64,000 nt of DNA, taken from Erythrocercus mccallii. Its lineage: Eukaryota > Chordata > Aves > Passeriformes > Dicruridae. The notes under the pieces are model-generated. The model did not search any database and was not told the DNA's origin. It saw only the letters and a list, made by a program, of their open reading frames with translations. The stretch lies in assembly GCA_013397435.1 (NCBI GenBank), contig VZRG01001699.1:94435-158434 (forward strand), written 5' to 3'. Numbering within the stretch: the first letter of the stretch is position 1; each line of letters starts with the position of its first letter. Made by a program: the position numbers and the translations under genes. This document shows, piece by piece, positions 47,796 through 62,640 of the stretch.

Positions 47796-50128
47796 CATCC
47801 CATAAACAGTTTTTACACGAGTTTGTTTTGAAGTGAAATAAACACATGAATTCCTGCCTACATTTGAGAATAAATCAGCAGGATGCGCTTCGTAAATGAA
47901 AATAGGACTTTGAAGTGTTACATTGGTATTAAAACCAGAAGTTGTTGATGGAATAAAATCCTGAGAAGCAGCAACATCAAACTCGCAGTTAGGTGGATTA
48001 TGTTGTAGGAGGGCATCTAGCTAAAGAAGCAGAAGATCATCACATGCAAGTAAATTTCTGCCAGCATTTGGTAGTTAAGAATATATAAAGACAGATCTGC
48101 CTTTGCTGTTTAAAATATATTTCAAATTAGATGAGGGTTTAGCTGTTTCACACTCAGAAGCATAGTTCTTACTTTTTACATCTACGCATTTTAAACCTTA
48201 TCTCTTCCTGGCATAACTCCGTCCAGCTCAGTCAGTTGACTAAAGCAGAATCTGTACCCTTTAACCCGGAGATAAGATTAAATGTTAAAAAGGTTGCAGG
48301 ACTTTCTCCCACCCTGTATGTGAGAAGGACAATGGCAAAATTGTATTAAAGTGGAAAGTAATTGCCAGTGAATATCAGAGTATTGCGAAATAGCTCTGCT
48401 CTGCTGGTCTTTTATATCAGACATAAAGGCTCTCAAAGAAAGCCCCAGAAGCTCCCAGGAACCACAATCCTGATTTCCTCCAGCAGAACATTTCGTGTAC
48501 TTTCTCCTCTCCCGGAACATTCTGCTACCATTACCTGGCAGATTTTGCCACTGCCGTTTTTAGTACATTAACAATTCATTTTGAATTGTTTGGGCCTCTG
48601 TATCATCTACCCAAGACAAACCACGCTGTTGTGATGAAAAACACTTGTAATGGAAGTGGCAGTGAAAAAACGTGCACTTCTGGTGTTGTTTCTTAAAATA
48701 ATTCTAGGCTCCCAAACAATCTTTTAAGTGCATTGGACAATTTAATCTAAAATTGGTGAGAGGACAGAAGTCTGAAATACGTGAGATTTCTACAAATTAC
48801 CTTAAAATAATGCGGCAGGTTAAGGAAAAGATAAAAATTAGAAGGCAAAACTCAAAAGGCAAATTGTTGCTTCCAGCTTTCTCGGTGACTACAGGAGTTA
48901 AGAATCTGCTGGGGATATTGAGGGTAGAAATGGTAATTTTTAGAGTTTATAATGAAAGAACATCACAAATGTTTTTGCACAATCAGTACATTTAACAAAG
49001 ATGAAGGGAAAAGCACAAAAAAGAGAACTTAGTACCAGTTACAGTTCAAATAGTGAATACTTTGTATCTCTTTGCTGAGGGAATCCATAGGAACTGAGTG
49101 CTTCACAACTAATTCATCTGTGACCCTGTATAGAGAATTCAGTACCATAAAAATGCATTAAGACTGAACACCTGTTAGTGTCCTTACACAAAAATTAAGC
49201 ACCAAACAGTTGTCCCTGTACAGCAGCAACAGAACTGCTGTGATACTTTCCTGCATCAGGTAGAATGAAACTGGTTTCAGCTATCTTAAATGTCTGCTAT
49301 GAAAGAAAAATGTAGAAGGAAATGTGGAAAAAGCTTATTTTTAGTTAGAAAAAACCCTCAACCCAAACATTTAATTGTATTTGTATTTTGCATTTCGGGG
49401 ACAGAATTGGAAGAGATCTAATGAACACACTTTTGATAATCTGTACCATTGATAAGACACAGAAATCAGTGTTTCATGCCTAACGTGAAGCTACTCGACA
49501 AAAAATGAATAAAGCTGCTCTATCTGTCCAGCTAAATGTCAGTTACAGGGAGATGGTTATTTCACTCTGTTTTGATGATGAAAAGTCATTATATTATTTT
49601 TCCATATTCTTGTTGGAAATACATTTCCATGCATCCTGTTCAATTTCTGAATTAATTTGCAGATCTAAAACTGTCGCTACTGGAATCTGCTTTTTGCAGC
49701 TCTTGATGGGGTTGTTTATTTATACTCTTCAGAAGGCCAGAAGAGATCATTCAGAGAGAATCAATTTTCACCTTTCTAGATATCCAGGAATGGTAGCAAC
49801 AGTCCAGTTAATGGCTTTTTTGATGCTTAAATTATGATAGAGTGCAACATGTAAGCATGTAAGCAAATTATCATGGATTTTTTGGTGCACAGTAATTTCT
49901 CTTGTAGTCTTCTTGACTGTAGTCGTATGTACTTAACACTTTGCCAAGCGTGTGACACAGTCAGAACTGAAATTTAATAATAAATATAATAAACTGAACT
50001 TTATTACGTGCTGCTGTACAAAGTATTTGACAAAAGTCTTTCTGAATTGGCCAGACCACTCAAGAATACAGGAAGGACATACTAGAATTAAACCAACCTG
50101 CTCAGGTTTAGGTGTTTGCAAGTAACGA

Positions 50129-50153
50129 TTGTTTATTTGTTTGTTTGTTTTTA
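50129..50153. repeat. (TTTG)n simple repeat
   Basis: About 25 bp of imperfect TTTG/TTTA repeats (GTTTATTTGTTTGTTTGTTT core). It is short and probably polymorphic. Confidence 0.8.
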
Positions 50154-50369
50154 AGAGCCCCAGGGTAAGGACAGAAAAGCTTTTGTGGTCTGCTATATTG
50201 CAATAAAAATTGAATGCATGGAGAACAGACTTCTGACAAAGTTTTAAATTAGTAAAAGCGTCGTAGCATAAATAAAGTAATTCTCTATTATTTTGCAGGT
50301 CTTAGACCCCAGAAGCACAGGGAAAATTTTTATCTTGATAAAAGAGAGAGTTTTTTTCAGTTAGAGCAA

Positions 50370-50515
50370 CTGAGAGAGTCCCCATCACTGGAAGTTCTCC
50401 AGACACAGCTGGACAGAGTGCTAGAAAATCCCATCCAGGCTTTCCTTTCCACAAAAGGTGGGACTGGGTGATTGTTTGAAGTCCCTACCAACCTGGGGTG
50501 CTCTGTGATCTGTGA
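50370..50515 (+). mobile_element. CR1 LINE 3'-end fragment
   Basis: Forward-oriented CR1 3' end: GAGAGAGTCCCCATCACTGG, then CAGACACAGCTGGACAGAGT, then GGGACTGGGTGATTGTTTGA, and finally the tail-type TGCTCTGTGATCTGTGAAC. It is truncated at its 5' side like most avian CR1 copies. Confidence 0.85.
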
Positions 50516-53500
50516 ACATCACATTAAAAAAAAGAGATGTAATTCACCTTGGTCAGGATGCACAAGAACGGTGGCATTTCATGAAGTCCAAAGTTTGAAG
50601 GATTCCTTTTTTCTTATCCAGTTTGACTTGTATTCAAGTCCTTGGTACCTTCAGGAAGGCCCTGGTTTTGTTTTTCTAGGTGTATTGGGTTTGATTGCAC
50701 ACACAGAAAAGGTTTCTCAGCTCTCTCCTTACAACCTTTGGGTAACCCAGACAGATGGAAGCCACAGTAAAGGTACATCTATAGACAGGCAGTAAAGAAA
50801 AGCGAAGAGAACTCATGAACACCTTTAAAATCTCAGTTCCATCACTTGAGAAGCAGGAGATGGGGAGCTGAGAACCCATTTCCCTTCCACCCCTGCCTGC
50901 AGTGCTCAGCCTCTTCCCACAGCAGAGCAGAGGCTTCTCTCTGATCTGCAGGACACACACAGTTCCTGTGCAGGACAGAGTGCACATTCTCAGAGGTTTA
51001 ACTCAGGCTGCCACGTACAGGAAGAGCAGGGAGCATGCTGAGAACTTCTGTGTGCAACACGAGCCCAAGTAAGGACTCCTGCAGTGGGAGACAGCAAAGG
51101 AGAAGGACTGAAACTCCGACTGCTACTCTGGTGGCTCAGATGCAATAGCAGTCGAGTATTAAGGGAATACTTGCCTGTACTCTTTGGGGGTTCCAGAGCC
51201 TCTGGCACTTGACTGGCTTACTGGTGAGCACTCCACACACAACACCCTTGGCGTTTCTTTCTTTCTTAAAATTCTTGTGAGTACCTCCCATAGGCAGAGC
51301 TGCGGCCTGAGGATTGTCATGCAGTGACACGTGAGAACCACTTACAGCCTCTTACCCTCATAGAACAAGATCATTTGCAACAGCACAAAGAATCAACAAA
51401 TCCCACCCTTAAAATCTGTAGGAGCCATAATCCAGGCTTTCTGCTGTTGTGGAAGTGAGTTAGGCTCTAGCACCAGACTTCATGGGGACACCCATGAAGT
51501 GTCTGGCACCTAGAGCTTCATGGAGCACTGGCCTACTGCTTCATTTCCCTGAAGGGATCCCCTAGGTGAAGGGATTCAGTCATCATGCAAAACCAGTGTC
51601 TATGTGTAAAACAAAGTGGTCACAGAAACTCAACTGCTGACTTTTTACACCACAGGAAACAAAGGTTTTGCTGTTCTGAGCTGAAAAAAAAGGCTATGTC
51701 ATGCCTCTAGCAACACTTTAGGACCCCTTTAGGATCAAATAGCATGAAAGGATTACCAAGTTATGCTCCAAATGGAGATGGACACATGCTACAGTAGGAT
51801 TGCAAGTAATTTTTGGCCTGGTGTAAAAAGACCTGGACATTTTTAAGAATTCAAGCACTAAGAAGGTACGGATTTTGTCTTAGTGCTACACATCACAAAA
51901 AAGTATCTAGAAGTAAACAGACTTGGAATTGGAGGCCCATCTTGGGAACTGTGCTCTAGCCAATGGTTATTGAAATAGCCAGGTTTAAATTTCCACATTT
52001 TAAATACTTTTTCAGTTTGTCTAAGATTAAAAACACAGATGGGGATTGCTGGTGTTTTATTTTAGACTATCTAAGCCACGTCCTGAACCAAAACACTAAT
52101 TGAAGCATTACCTTGCTTGTGTTTAAATAACATTTGAATATGTTGCTTGTTCTGATATACAGAGTGCACAGAAACCCCAATATTCTGATGAATATCTTTT
52201 TCAATGTAAACTGATATTCTGTGTTCAACATTAACTATCAACAGCAGTAACCCACATCAGCATTGTGCAACAGCAAATCCTGGCGTTCTATGATATGTAG
52301 CAGTGTAGGAGTACTGCAGAAAACTTTTAACTGTAGCACCACCAAAAAAGCTTATTTTGCAAATTAATTAATTGTTAACAACACCATTCTAGTAGACATT
52401 GCAAACTAAGACTCACAATTTAAAAGCAACCAGCTGTACTACATCAATATTCTATTACCTTGTATGATGTGTATCAGAAATCCAGGATATAAGAAAAGCA
52501 CTAAAGCCTAGTGGTAAACTCGCTTTTGGCAACAGGGATTTGGGGGGCAGGTGAATCTGGTTTAGTTTTGTTCCCATAAGGTGGAGGTGAAGGTGTTTTA
52601 ATACCTCTCTGTGTAACATACCCCATAATGTATGAGGAAATACAGCTCTGACTGGGATCACGCTGCCTGCTGGGAATGCCGGGGGGCAATAGGCAGGTGC
52701 CTGGCAGTACATTAAAGGGACCTGGGAAATGTTTCTCATCGCTAGCTCTTCCTCAGGAATGATGTTCTTGCATCTGGCCCAAGGCTTGAAGTGCCTTTCA
52801 AAATCCATGTGGCTTTCTTGAGACACCTGTGCTGGGGGTTCCTGACTGATACTGAACCCTGGAACATGGGACTGTTGAACAAAGACTTAATAGTGCAGTT
52901 CAGAGAGGGCCTGGGGCAGCTTGGGAGACGCTGCTATAAACGCCCAGTAGTGATTATCCTCTAAAAGAGCATCTTACATAGGAGGGTCAAGGCCTCCCTG
53001 TTGGATGATCACATCCATCCCCCAGGAATTAGATGTACCATATCACACAACGTAATTTCTTTCCAGGGCATTAGTGAAGCCAGAGGATATCAGCATTTTT
53101 CTGCTCTCTAGGAGATACCAGTTACCTGGAAGATTATTTTTGCTTATTATTTTGCTGCTGCACATACTGCAGAAGCAGCAGCAAGTAGGAGCAGAGTTGT
53201 ATTCCCCCTTTTCTTCAGATCTAAACAACAGGGATTCTGTTTACTGTTGTTGTGCACTACAATGTCAATAAAGCAGTCTAGTGCTGACATCTGTTTTGAG
53301 AAAAAAACCCCAGCCATGCCCTCTGACTTGCAGCAAATAAAACCTGAAATATTTCCAGTGGCTGGTAATTAAATGCCACAGTAAAGGATTCCCATAAGCT
53401 TGCTCTGCCAGACAGGTAACAAAAAGAGACCCTGTACAGACACGTTCCCAAACTGTTTCGTCCTTTTTAGTCAGAAACGGAAGTTCCAATTTCCTGGCTG

Positions 53501-55182
53501 CTTCTGGACCTGGGCATGGGTCAGTCCAGCCTGGCGCAGAGGCAGATTGAGAGCAGGGACTGGATTCATGCATGTCCCTTTCCAGGGCAGAAACCTGCTG
53601 ACTTTTTGGGTGAAGCCCCTGTAGGTCCTACTGGTAATTAACAAATACACTTCTACACGTGACAGTGGTTATCATTGCTAAGAGCAGGAAAGAAAAATTA
53701 GACGACTAAGTGCAAAATAGAAGTATAAAATTTATTTAAAACCACCCACAAAGTTCTGTGTAATCAGGAATGATACAATTTGTAATAGTCTTTTTAAAAA
53801 CTCATGACAAGATTTAAAATATATTTTCAATTACAGTATTCATTTAGCCTTATTCAGTTAGGACAATAAAAAAAAGGAAAGTTTACGTTCTAAACAGATG
53901 AGACACACAAGAAAAATAGAACAGAACAGACAATTTCCACAACGACAATTTTTACATGTATGTTTCAATACTAGTATCAACATTTCAATGCATCTTGCTA
54001 CATAAACATGAAATCATGTACAACAACTGCTTGCACCAAAAAACATAGCTTAATTAGATCTTTCAAGTAACATGCAGTCACAACTCACAAGTCTTCAAGT
54101 ACTGCTGGTAAGGGTTCCCTTGTCTGCAAAGAAGATTTTAAGGTTCAGTTTCTCAGCTAGCATAACTCTGCCCAGCTCCACCAGCCTCAGGGAGCTTTGC
54201 TCAGTTATACTAGGAAAGAATCAGGCCCCAAATGTTTTTTTTGAGAAAAGAAGTAATTTTTACACTTTCTCCTGTAAATACTGTGACATAATGAAGTGCT
54301 TTTTCTTTCTGATTTTTTTCTCCCTGTACATAATTTTTTGCTTAAAAAATGTTAGTTTTATGTTCCAGATTTCAATACAGTACGTTGGTAACTGGGAATA
54401 AAACCTCAAATTCAAAGTTGAAAACTAAATATCAAATGCATCCCAAGAAAAGAAAGAAAGATTGAAAAGAAGAAAGAGAGAAGGAAAAAACCCCATGCCT
54501 TTTTATTCTTTTGCTTTGGCATATTGTTAATTTTTTATCTTCCCAAAGCAGGAAGGAATTCACTAGCCATAGCATTTCAGTACAGCATGTCCTTACATAT
54601 TTATGTTCTTGCTTAATGACAGTAAATTCTGATCAGTACTTGTGACCTGGCGTGATACTGTCACATTCTGAAGAGCTGTTTCTTCCAAACTCAACAAATA
54701 ATCGTAGAATAATTCACTAGTAAAGACTGAAATGTAGGAATGTTTGCATTGGTTAGAACTGGCTTTCTTTTAGCAGGACTGGGATATCATCCCATTTGTT
54801 CTTCCTGACTACAATTATTTTTCATTTAGAAGATAAGAGCTTCATGAAGTTCAGCTGCTACCTTTTGAATTGCATGGATTAGACAGGCATTCACAAAGTT
54901 GGTAAAAAATCTGTTCTCATCAGGCTCTGCAGTATCACTGCACTATAAAAATTTAAGAAGGAAAGTATATTTCCTTTTCCTCAAACTTTTTTTGAACCAG
55001 AAGTTTGCATTGCATAACTGCAATGTAGCAGGGCTGTTGTTTACATAAAACTTCCATGGGCAGCAAGGGGAGCTCTGCAGGACTCAAGCATGCAGAGCAA
55101 TGCCAGGGTTTTCCCTGGCAAGTAGCACCACAGTCAGGGAAGGCAGAAGGTGTTGGCTTTAACTTTGTGTCCCCAAACTCAC

Positions 55183-55203
55183 TGTCACACTCGGAGTGTG
55201 ACA
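55183..55203. repeat. perfect 10-bp inverted repeat with 1-nt centre
   Basis: TGTCACACTC and GAGTGTGACA flank a single G. It is compatible with a dimeric factor-binding site or a cruciform, but stands alone in intergenic DNA. Confidence 0.8.
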
Positions 55204-57050
55204 ACAGCACACAACACTGCACACTCTGCTGGGTGTGAAGTCGGGATAGAAGGGAGTTCAGTAGATTGTCACAACCCCAGTTTATATCCTCAAGTAAAAG
55301 GGATCCAAGTTATGATAAAAGGTAGCAAGTATTTTAAGAAAAACTACCATAAAAACAGCACTTTTGACAATTTTGTGAGATTTCTGGGCTAGTCATTACC
55401 TACAGGTACAAATCTTTTTACCACATTGTCTTTGCAAACACGGCTGGGCAAAGGACAGCCAATATAAGCAAATATTTAAAACCTGGTAAAACCCAAGCAG
55501 GTTTCTTTTCAACCTGTATTTCTAAATTCAAAACAATCTGGATGTTACTGGCCAGTATGTGCACAGTACGGATACCATGAAATTGATTTCAGATGATTAT
55601 ACAAATCAGTCATTTGGTAACTTTTTATTTATACTACTGACCTTTTATACTCTGATCGGTGTGATGAGATTCTCCAAAGGCTGTAAGCTAAAGTGACATC
55701 CAGTTAAGGCCCCTTTATCCTTCCAATGCAATGCAAAGGACAGTAGTATAAATGAGAATCAGGGCCTCCATTCTTACTTTAAGACAACTCCCAAACCCTA
55801 GACCCTTCTTCCATTACAATATAATAAAAATACAGATATACATGTAAAATATTGATCAGGTCACAAAACTCCACGACAGCATTAAAACGTTCTGTGGCAA
55901 CAACTGCACTACTGAACATCAAAACTAGCAGTTCCCGTGCTCCACTGCAACAGCACTTCTTTGGAACACAGTTCATCTGTTGGAACTGGGAACTCTGGTT
56001 TAAGTGCCAAACCTCTCCTCCCTGCATTGTCGTTTTTGAGGAGTACAAAAACTGAGCTCAGTGACTTTGTGAGGAATGTCTGTAAGGTGTGCAAAGTGTT
56101 GATAAAAGCACCATTGATCAGTCACACCAAAGCAAGTCACCTGCACATTATTTAGCACCCCAGTCTTGCATTCACTGCAAGTATGCTGTTCTAAGATTCT
56201 GGCATTTGGACAGAAGTGCGTGGGGAAAAATGCCATATATAATGGCCCGGAAGAAGGAAAATACACTGTCTGGAAGAATTAAGGATACAGCATCAAGAAG
56301 CATCTTGTATCTTTTAAAACTGAAGCTTGGCAGTACATGGTTAAACACCATGAGCATTTGTTCGGATGGTGCACTGGGGAACTGGATTGGAAAAAGAATC
56401 CTAAAGTCTTTATTCTCAGAAAGACAAAGAAACAGCGATGCTGACACCTCAATACCCATTAATAAAAGGCAGTAACCACATTATTTTCTTCTCAAGCTCC
56501 TTCAACTCCATTTTTTTTCCACAGAGGAAGAACATCTTTTTTCTAAGCAGTTCTATGTTAGTTCAGGCATTTAACTTACACAACACTTGGATATCTCACA
56601 AAGACTGATCTAAGATTTAAAGAAGTTGTAAGGAAACACTCCTGCTCTTGCAGTCATGCAGGGGCTGCAGCAGCTGTCTGATGTCAGGAATTGAGCAGAG
56701 CTGTTAAAAGTAATTCAAAAGACAGAGGACACAGAGATGCTACCAACATGAAAAGATCTTGTACTCTGAGAAGGAATGACTTTTCCTTCTCAGGGGAGGA
56801 GGGTTTTGAAGTCTTGCAGTCTTTTTTGTTTGGCTACTTGCAGATACAAGAACAGATTATAACAACTACATTAAAAAAAATCTGAAAATTAACTGGAAAA
56901 CTGATTATTTGATCAAAAAAGAAGACAGTGATTGTGACAGATTATGAATTGTCCCTCTCTACTGGACTTAAAAAAAATCCCAACTGTATTCTAGGCTCTG
57001 TGTAAGAAAACGCGAAGTAAAAGTCCTGGAACTGTCAGATGAAGATGAAG

Positions 57051-57200
57051 GAATCAGAGTGGTTTGGGTTGGAAGGACCTTAAAGCTCACCTCCTTCCAA
57101 CCCCCACTACACCAGGTTACTTCAAGCCCCACCTAACCTGGCCTAGGACACTTCCAGGGATGAGGCACATCCACAAGCTCTCTGGGCAGCCCGTTCCAGG
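57051..57200 (-). mobile_element. CR1 LINE 3'-end fragment
   Basis: Clear reverse-complement CR1 3' end: GAATCAGAGTGGTTTGGGTT, GGAAGGACCTTAAAGCTCAC, then CACCAGGTTACTTCAAGCCC and CACTTCCAGGGATGAGGCA, ending with a CTCTGGGCAGCCCGTTCCAG block. This is the best-preserved repeat in the window. Confidence 0.92.
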
Positions 57201-58138
57201 TGACTGAAAGAAATGGATTTTAGGGGGGAGTCCCAAGGAGGACAGCTTCATCGGACATTCCTGAGATGGAGATGGCTGATTTCCATACAAAGCAGGACAG
57301 TGCAGGGGGACTGCCAGGCAGGCGGCAGCCGTGCTGCTAATGCCGAGGGCTGAAGCAGATCTGCAAAGGGAAAAACTTCTGGAGTAGCTGCAAGCATTGA
57401 AAGCATCCAGCAGCAGGTGACAGAGTGAGCCAGCACTAACTGACCAAAGCCAAGCACAGCTGATGATGCAGAGAGACCATGGAGTGAGAAAGGTGGCTGG
57501 AGTATCCAGTATCACCTGTACGGAGCAGAAACTGGTAACTACTCATCAACACCAGCCATATTAAGTGGTTTTCAGGGAGCATCACATAGAACTAAGACTT
57601 CATAATTTAATCAAGTATGTGACAGCATTAGAAAGTTTTGTCTATTCTCTAAAAGAACCACAAATGTTTTGACAGGGAAGTAATAAACACAGCATATATT
57701 CAACCACTCCTTAGAGGAAGTGGTCTGTATATATCCTGGTGCCTGATCAGGTTCTAGTATTAGAAATCCCTGGTCTTTCAGGAAACCTTGAAAACTCTTT
57801 CCTTTATGGAATTATAATTTTGTAGCAACATCCTAAAGCAGCATGTAGACAACTTGTGAAGACTGACTAAAATCAGGTAATCCCAGAGGAGACCAAAACC
57901 ACTTTTTGAACTGTTAAGTAGTCACATCCTCGAGACTTTTGACACTGGTCACCGTTTTAGATTCAAGGAGAATGTAAGTGTGTCACAGACTAAATAAAAT
58001 AAGCTACTGAATTTAAAGTCAGATGGACCAAAAGAGGTGTTAGTATAAAGAAGTACCATGGCAACTACATGTACATAGATGGTTGACTCAAAAACCAATT
58101 GCACCTTCACAACTTTGCCTGTGATTTACTTACGCCAT

Positions 58139-58200
58139 GCAGAGAATCATTAAGGTTGGAAAAGACCTTAAAGACCATCAAGTCCAACCAGCATCCCATC
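58139..58200 (-). mobile_element. CR1 LINE 3'-end fragment (short)
   Basis: AGAATCATTAAGGTTGGAAA then AGACCTTAAAGACCATCAAG and TCCAACC match the terminal part of a CR1 copy in reverse orientation. Similarity fades after about 58200, so the insertion is very short or its 5' part is strongly diverged. Confidence 0.85.
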
Positions 58201-61200
58201 AGCTTTCTATGTTCTCTGCCTGGATGGTGGCAAAGGGCAGCAGGCTGCCGATGACAGCAGTGCTCATTACATTGTTTGTCTATGCAAGAACGGGAGCCAA
58301 CTCTGTCCCTCCTTTGGTGTTGTTTTTAAACCAGTATATGCAGGCAGAGACCCAAGAAAGGAAAGATTTTTGCCTGTGGAGGAAGTGTGGAAAGAGGTGA
58401 ATCGGTACATCATACCCACAATGAAACATCTCACTGCTTAGAGCAGTGCTGTGACACAGACATGGCAGTGCAGTACTGTGGTGTCACAATAGCAATGGGA
58501 AGACATTCCCTCCACACTTCCTCCTGCAAGTCAGATCAAAACCTGATAAAGAAGGAATTCCCGAATGTGACTGGACTGTTCCACATCTCTATTTGCTACT
58601 GAAGAGCAGATTGTCACAGGTCACAGCTTGGCAGACAGCTTTCACACAAGAAACGAAACACAACTGTATGGAGTACAGAAAAACCTTAATCTGAATTTCA
58701 GTGACCACAAAAAGCCTGAAAGAGTTTGTCCCACACTGCCTGAATGTAACTGGTGTTAACATACACAAAGCATGGAAGTGGCCATGCAACTGAGTTTTTC
58801 ATATATCTGAGAGCACAGCTATTTCCTTCTGATAGCCTAGAAATTACAGGATTTTTGTGGAAAAGAAACAACCATATACATAAATGGATTACAAAGCTGA
58901 TGACTGCTTGATAGATAGAGGTGATTTCAACATCAGAGAAGCTGCATGGGAAGTGAAAGAGCAAGACTGACCTCTGAGTTGACACAGGTGTTGGTCAACT
59001 GTTGTCCATATCCATCCAGTTAAATATGGAAATTGCAGGGCAACTTGATGAGCACTTTGCAGTCAGCAGGGCTGCAGCAGTGTGAACAGGATCCAAATTT
59101 AACCCACCATATTAGTTAACACAGCAATAATTAAAAAGGTTTTTAAAAAACCCATACAGTTGTATGCTAGAAAGAATCTTAAGTATTAGACAAGTTGTCA
59201 TTTACTCATGCCTAACATAAAATGTTGCTAAAAATACTAGAGTTATTTCCTGTACTGCATCTAGAGGAGCACTGTCATAGGTAACACAAGGACTTTCACC
59301 AGCAGTTAAGATTCTTAGGAAGTCCTTAAAAAATCTGAATACAACTGTTACAGGCTGGAAGCTGCAAGTATTTGTAAGTACTTAAAAAGCTTCTTGGATC
59401 TTGTGACTAAAGTATTTATAGAAATATTTCTTTCTATTTCCTGCAAAACACTAGCATGTGAAAAATCAGTAAATTCACTGTTTAATTGGACACAACTGCA
59501 GTGACTCCCATAGGGAGTCGAACAGAACTGGTCCTGCACCAATCCCTGCTCCTCCCCTCCACAGCAAAGATGGAGTCATGGTACTGAACCCAGTGGACAA
59601 AGGGATGAGACACATTTCTTCTGGAAGTCAGAGGTGTCAAATGTTGGATCATGACAGTTTTTCCTGGCATACTGTAAAAAACGATCCAAAGACAAGCACT
59701 GCCAGCCCACACCCAAATCCATGTGCTGTTTTTTCACCCAGAACTTTGTGCCAGCTGATGGAAATCAAATAAAACATGCAGGTCTGACCTAGGCAGGTAC
59801 CTTAATTTTCAGTCCAGCTCCTGGTCTGGCTATACAAGAAGGACTTGGGTTAAAATCTAAGAGCAAATTACAAGTGGTTGTGTGGGTTGCAAAGGAAAGA
59901 ACAGAACCATAGAGTTGAAGATTTAAAAGATAAACACTGTTATAGAATGATAACCTTACTGAAAACAATGCATTTCGTGTACAAGACTGATAAATATCCT
60001 GAAGTGTTACAAGAAATAGCACAGAGTTGAAAAACCAGTAAATGGTTGCATTGTCTATACTGCAGTACAGCAATGGAAAGGATTAGCTTCTCAAATCACT
60101 GCCCACTACATGTCCAGCAGGAAGTGGAAGTGGCCAACCTGCCTGGTAAGACATGTTGGAAAAGCAGTTTAGTTGAAAGACAGCCAAGGAAAGAGCACCG
60201 TGGGTGATATGTTATTGTATAGATGATATATTTCTCTCATGTAAGTAATATTAATGAAGTAGTAACTGTGAATTTAGCACCTATCAGTTAATAGTATTAA
60301 TTATGTTAAAATACACATTTCTTTGTTAGAATTGCCATTTCAAAAAAAAAGGTAGACCTGGGCTACCTGTTTGAAGGAATCCTTTTAGATCCACCTTTTA
60401 GTGCCTCACTTCTTAAAGGGAAGCTGCTGGTTTTTCAATGGAGCATTTTTATCTGAAGTTTCCAGTAAGTTAAATGTGGGTATTTGTAGGAGAAGATTCA
60501 ACTAAATACCATCCACTTTGATGGTATGAACATTTTAAAAGGTAAAGAGATGGCTCTGTAGCTTACCAATTTTGTGTAGAAAATTTATCACATGAAAGTG
60601 CTGAATTACAGCATGACAGAAACTGAAGCTGTCAGGGCTATCACTGAAACCAGAAAACCAATCTCTACACGGTGGGACAAATACATGACTGGAACAGCTA
60701 TGGAATGTACAGTATTACTGACTGTATGGACAGCTGCAATTCCTACTAATCTTCGGCTCACCAAAAATATACAAGTTTTAAAATGGAAATCTAAGGCACA
60801 CAAAATACCATAATGATTTGATGTATATTGTATATTACAGAGTCAATAAGCATAAAACTGCTGGTACAAAACAATGGCATAATATTGGTTCTGTTTTATC
60901 ATTATTTACAATTCCTTCGTATCCTCTATTTGAACTAAAATTAAGCTCTGAACTAAAATTTGCAGCATACCCGGTTTTTACAGGTTTTACTTAAAATAGG
61001 TTCAAGAGAACTGGTTCAATTCCTCCATCCTCTGCCATTAATAGCTTTGTTAATCTGAACAGGAATCTGTAGAACTGAACCCAGGATCACTGCAGAGCGA
61101 TCGCTCCTTCAGACCTGGCTCCTGCCAACACTGCACAAGGCTACAGGAGAAGAGGCTCGTGGATCCACAGCCGCACCAAAGGATTTGTAGCACCAAGGTC

Positions 61201-62640
61201 CTGACTGGCACTGTGTGTTCCAAACAACACTGACGTAGTTTTCGTACCGAAACTGTAAAGTGAGTTCTTGCACTTCAGCTTCTAAGGAAAAAGCACCTTG
61301 TCTTTAAATAAAGCAGATCCAGATAGCTCATATTCCTCTATACAGCACCACTACAGTATAATATTATCAAGTATATTATTAGTATGCTTTCAGACTGGAA
61401 AAGTGACTTCCTTCTACCTCCAGGCTCCCCAGCCAGGGCAGGTGCCGAGCAGAAGGAGGGGAGAGCTTTGTCTGTGGGGCTGATCCTGCAGTGCTCAGGC
61501 CCCAGGGAGTCCTGGCATCAGCTTCTCCTGCCTGTAGCCAGCTCCCATGGAAGAAGTTGCAGGATGAGGTCAGTCCTTAGCTAACGTTGTCATTTGGTAA
61601 TTTGTTTAAATAAATAAGTTTAAACAAGAAATACATAGGAGAGGAGAATCAGAAAGAAGAGTGGGATGCGACAGTGTTTAAAAGCAATGGAGTGTCTGTT
61701 TGTCCTCTGATTTAGCAAATACTTGTTTCGTGATATAACTTTCTTAACAGAAATGAAGAACATAAATTTCAAGGAGGGATACAACCCTTTCCATGTGAAA
61801 TGCAGAAATTGTTTCAAAAATTTACAAAACATTTTTGTAAAAAAACTGAACTCAGAAAGTTGGTGAATATTACAGATAGGTTATTCTTAACAAAAACTTT
61901 GCTGCTAAATATTAGAAATTTGATCGTTTTCCAACACTTCCTTTGTATTTTTCCCAAATTATTATTTTTTTATCAGAATAGAATAAGGCAACTCTAGGGG
62001 GTACTTTTTATCCCAAAACAATCCTACCCCTGAGGCATTAGGAACATTTGGTCACCATGTTAACTTAGAAGGCTGCAAACAAATGAGACTGATGCACCTA
62101 TTGCTCAAAGAAACCATAACAAATGCTGCCTTTAAAAAAAACAGTAATATTCATAACTCCCAATAGCAACACACACATTGACCAGACATCTCCTCATTTC
62201 ATGTTTGTGCACTCTCTTGAAAAAGAATAAAAAGGCTTTATAATTCCTAACTGTTTGTTTATATGCAACATAAAATCTTCAGTGAAAAAGGGCAAGTTAA
62301 AAACCACCACATATGCTATCAGCATACATCCTGCAGCTGTAACATCCTGGAACTCTGCACAGCAAGAACAAAATCATTTCTTCTGTAGAGTATGCACAAA
62401 CCTTAGACAATATGATCCTTATACTATACTATTTCAAGTTAATTTTAAAAATAGAAAGTGCTTTAAAATATATATTTACAGCTTAGAAACAACTTCCAGC
62501 CATCATTGCCAATAACTTCATTTCACTGACGAATCTAAAGAACAAAATTAATTGGTTTTCTAGAAGATTTGTCTGTAATTTGGACTATACAGCAATGGTT
62601 GGAAGTTGTTAAAGCAATGGCACCATGAAGTAATAATTCA

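Larger units (their letters stand above)
47531..62640. other. TET1-CCAR1 intergenic region
   Basis: About 15 kb of mostly AT-rich DNA with no coding exon that I recognise on either strand. It holds four CR1 fragments (listed separately), a TTTG simple repeat (50129-50153), a purine-rich run (about 54448-54490) and a perfect palindrome at 55183-55203. Candidate AATAAA sites on the minus strand near 54503 and 53730 could serve an extended TET1 3' UTR, but nothing supports that directly. Confidence 0.5.

Noticed and set aside
54448..54490. Purine-rich GAAA tract as a functional element
   Set aside because: An ordinary imperfect simple repeat with no other structure around it.
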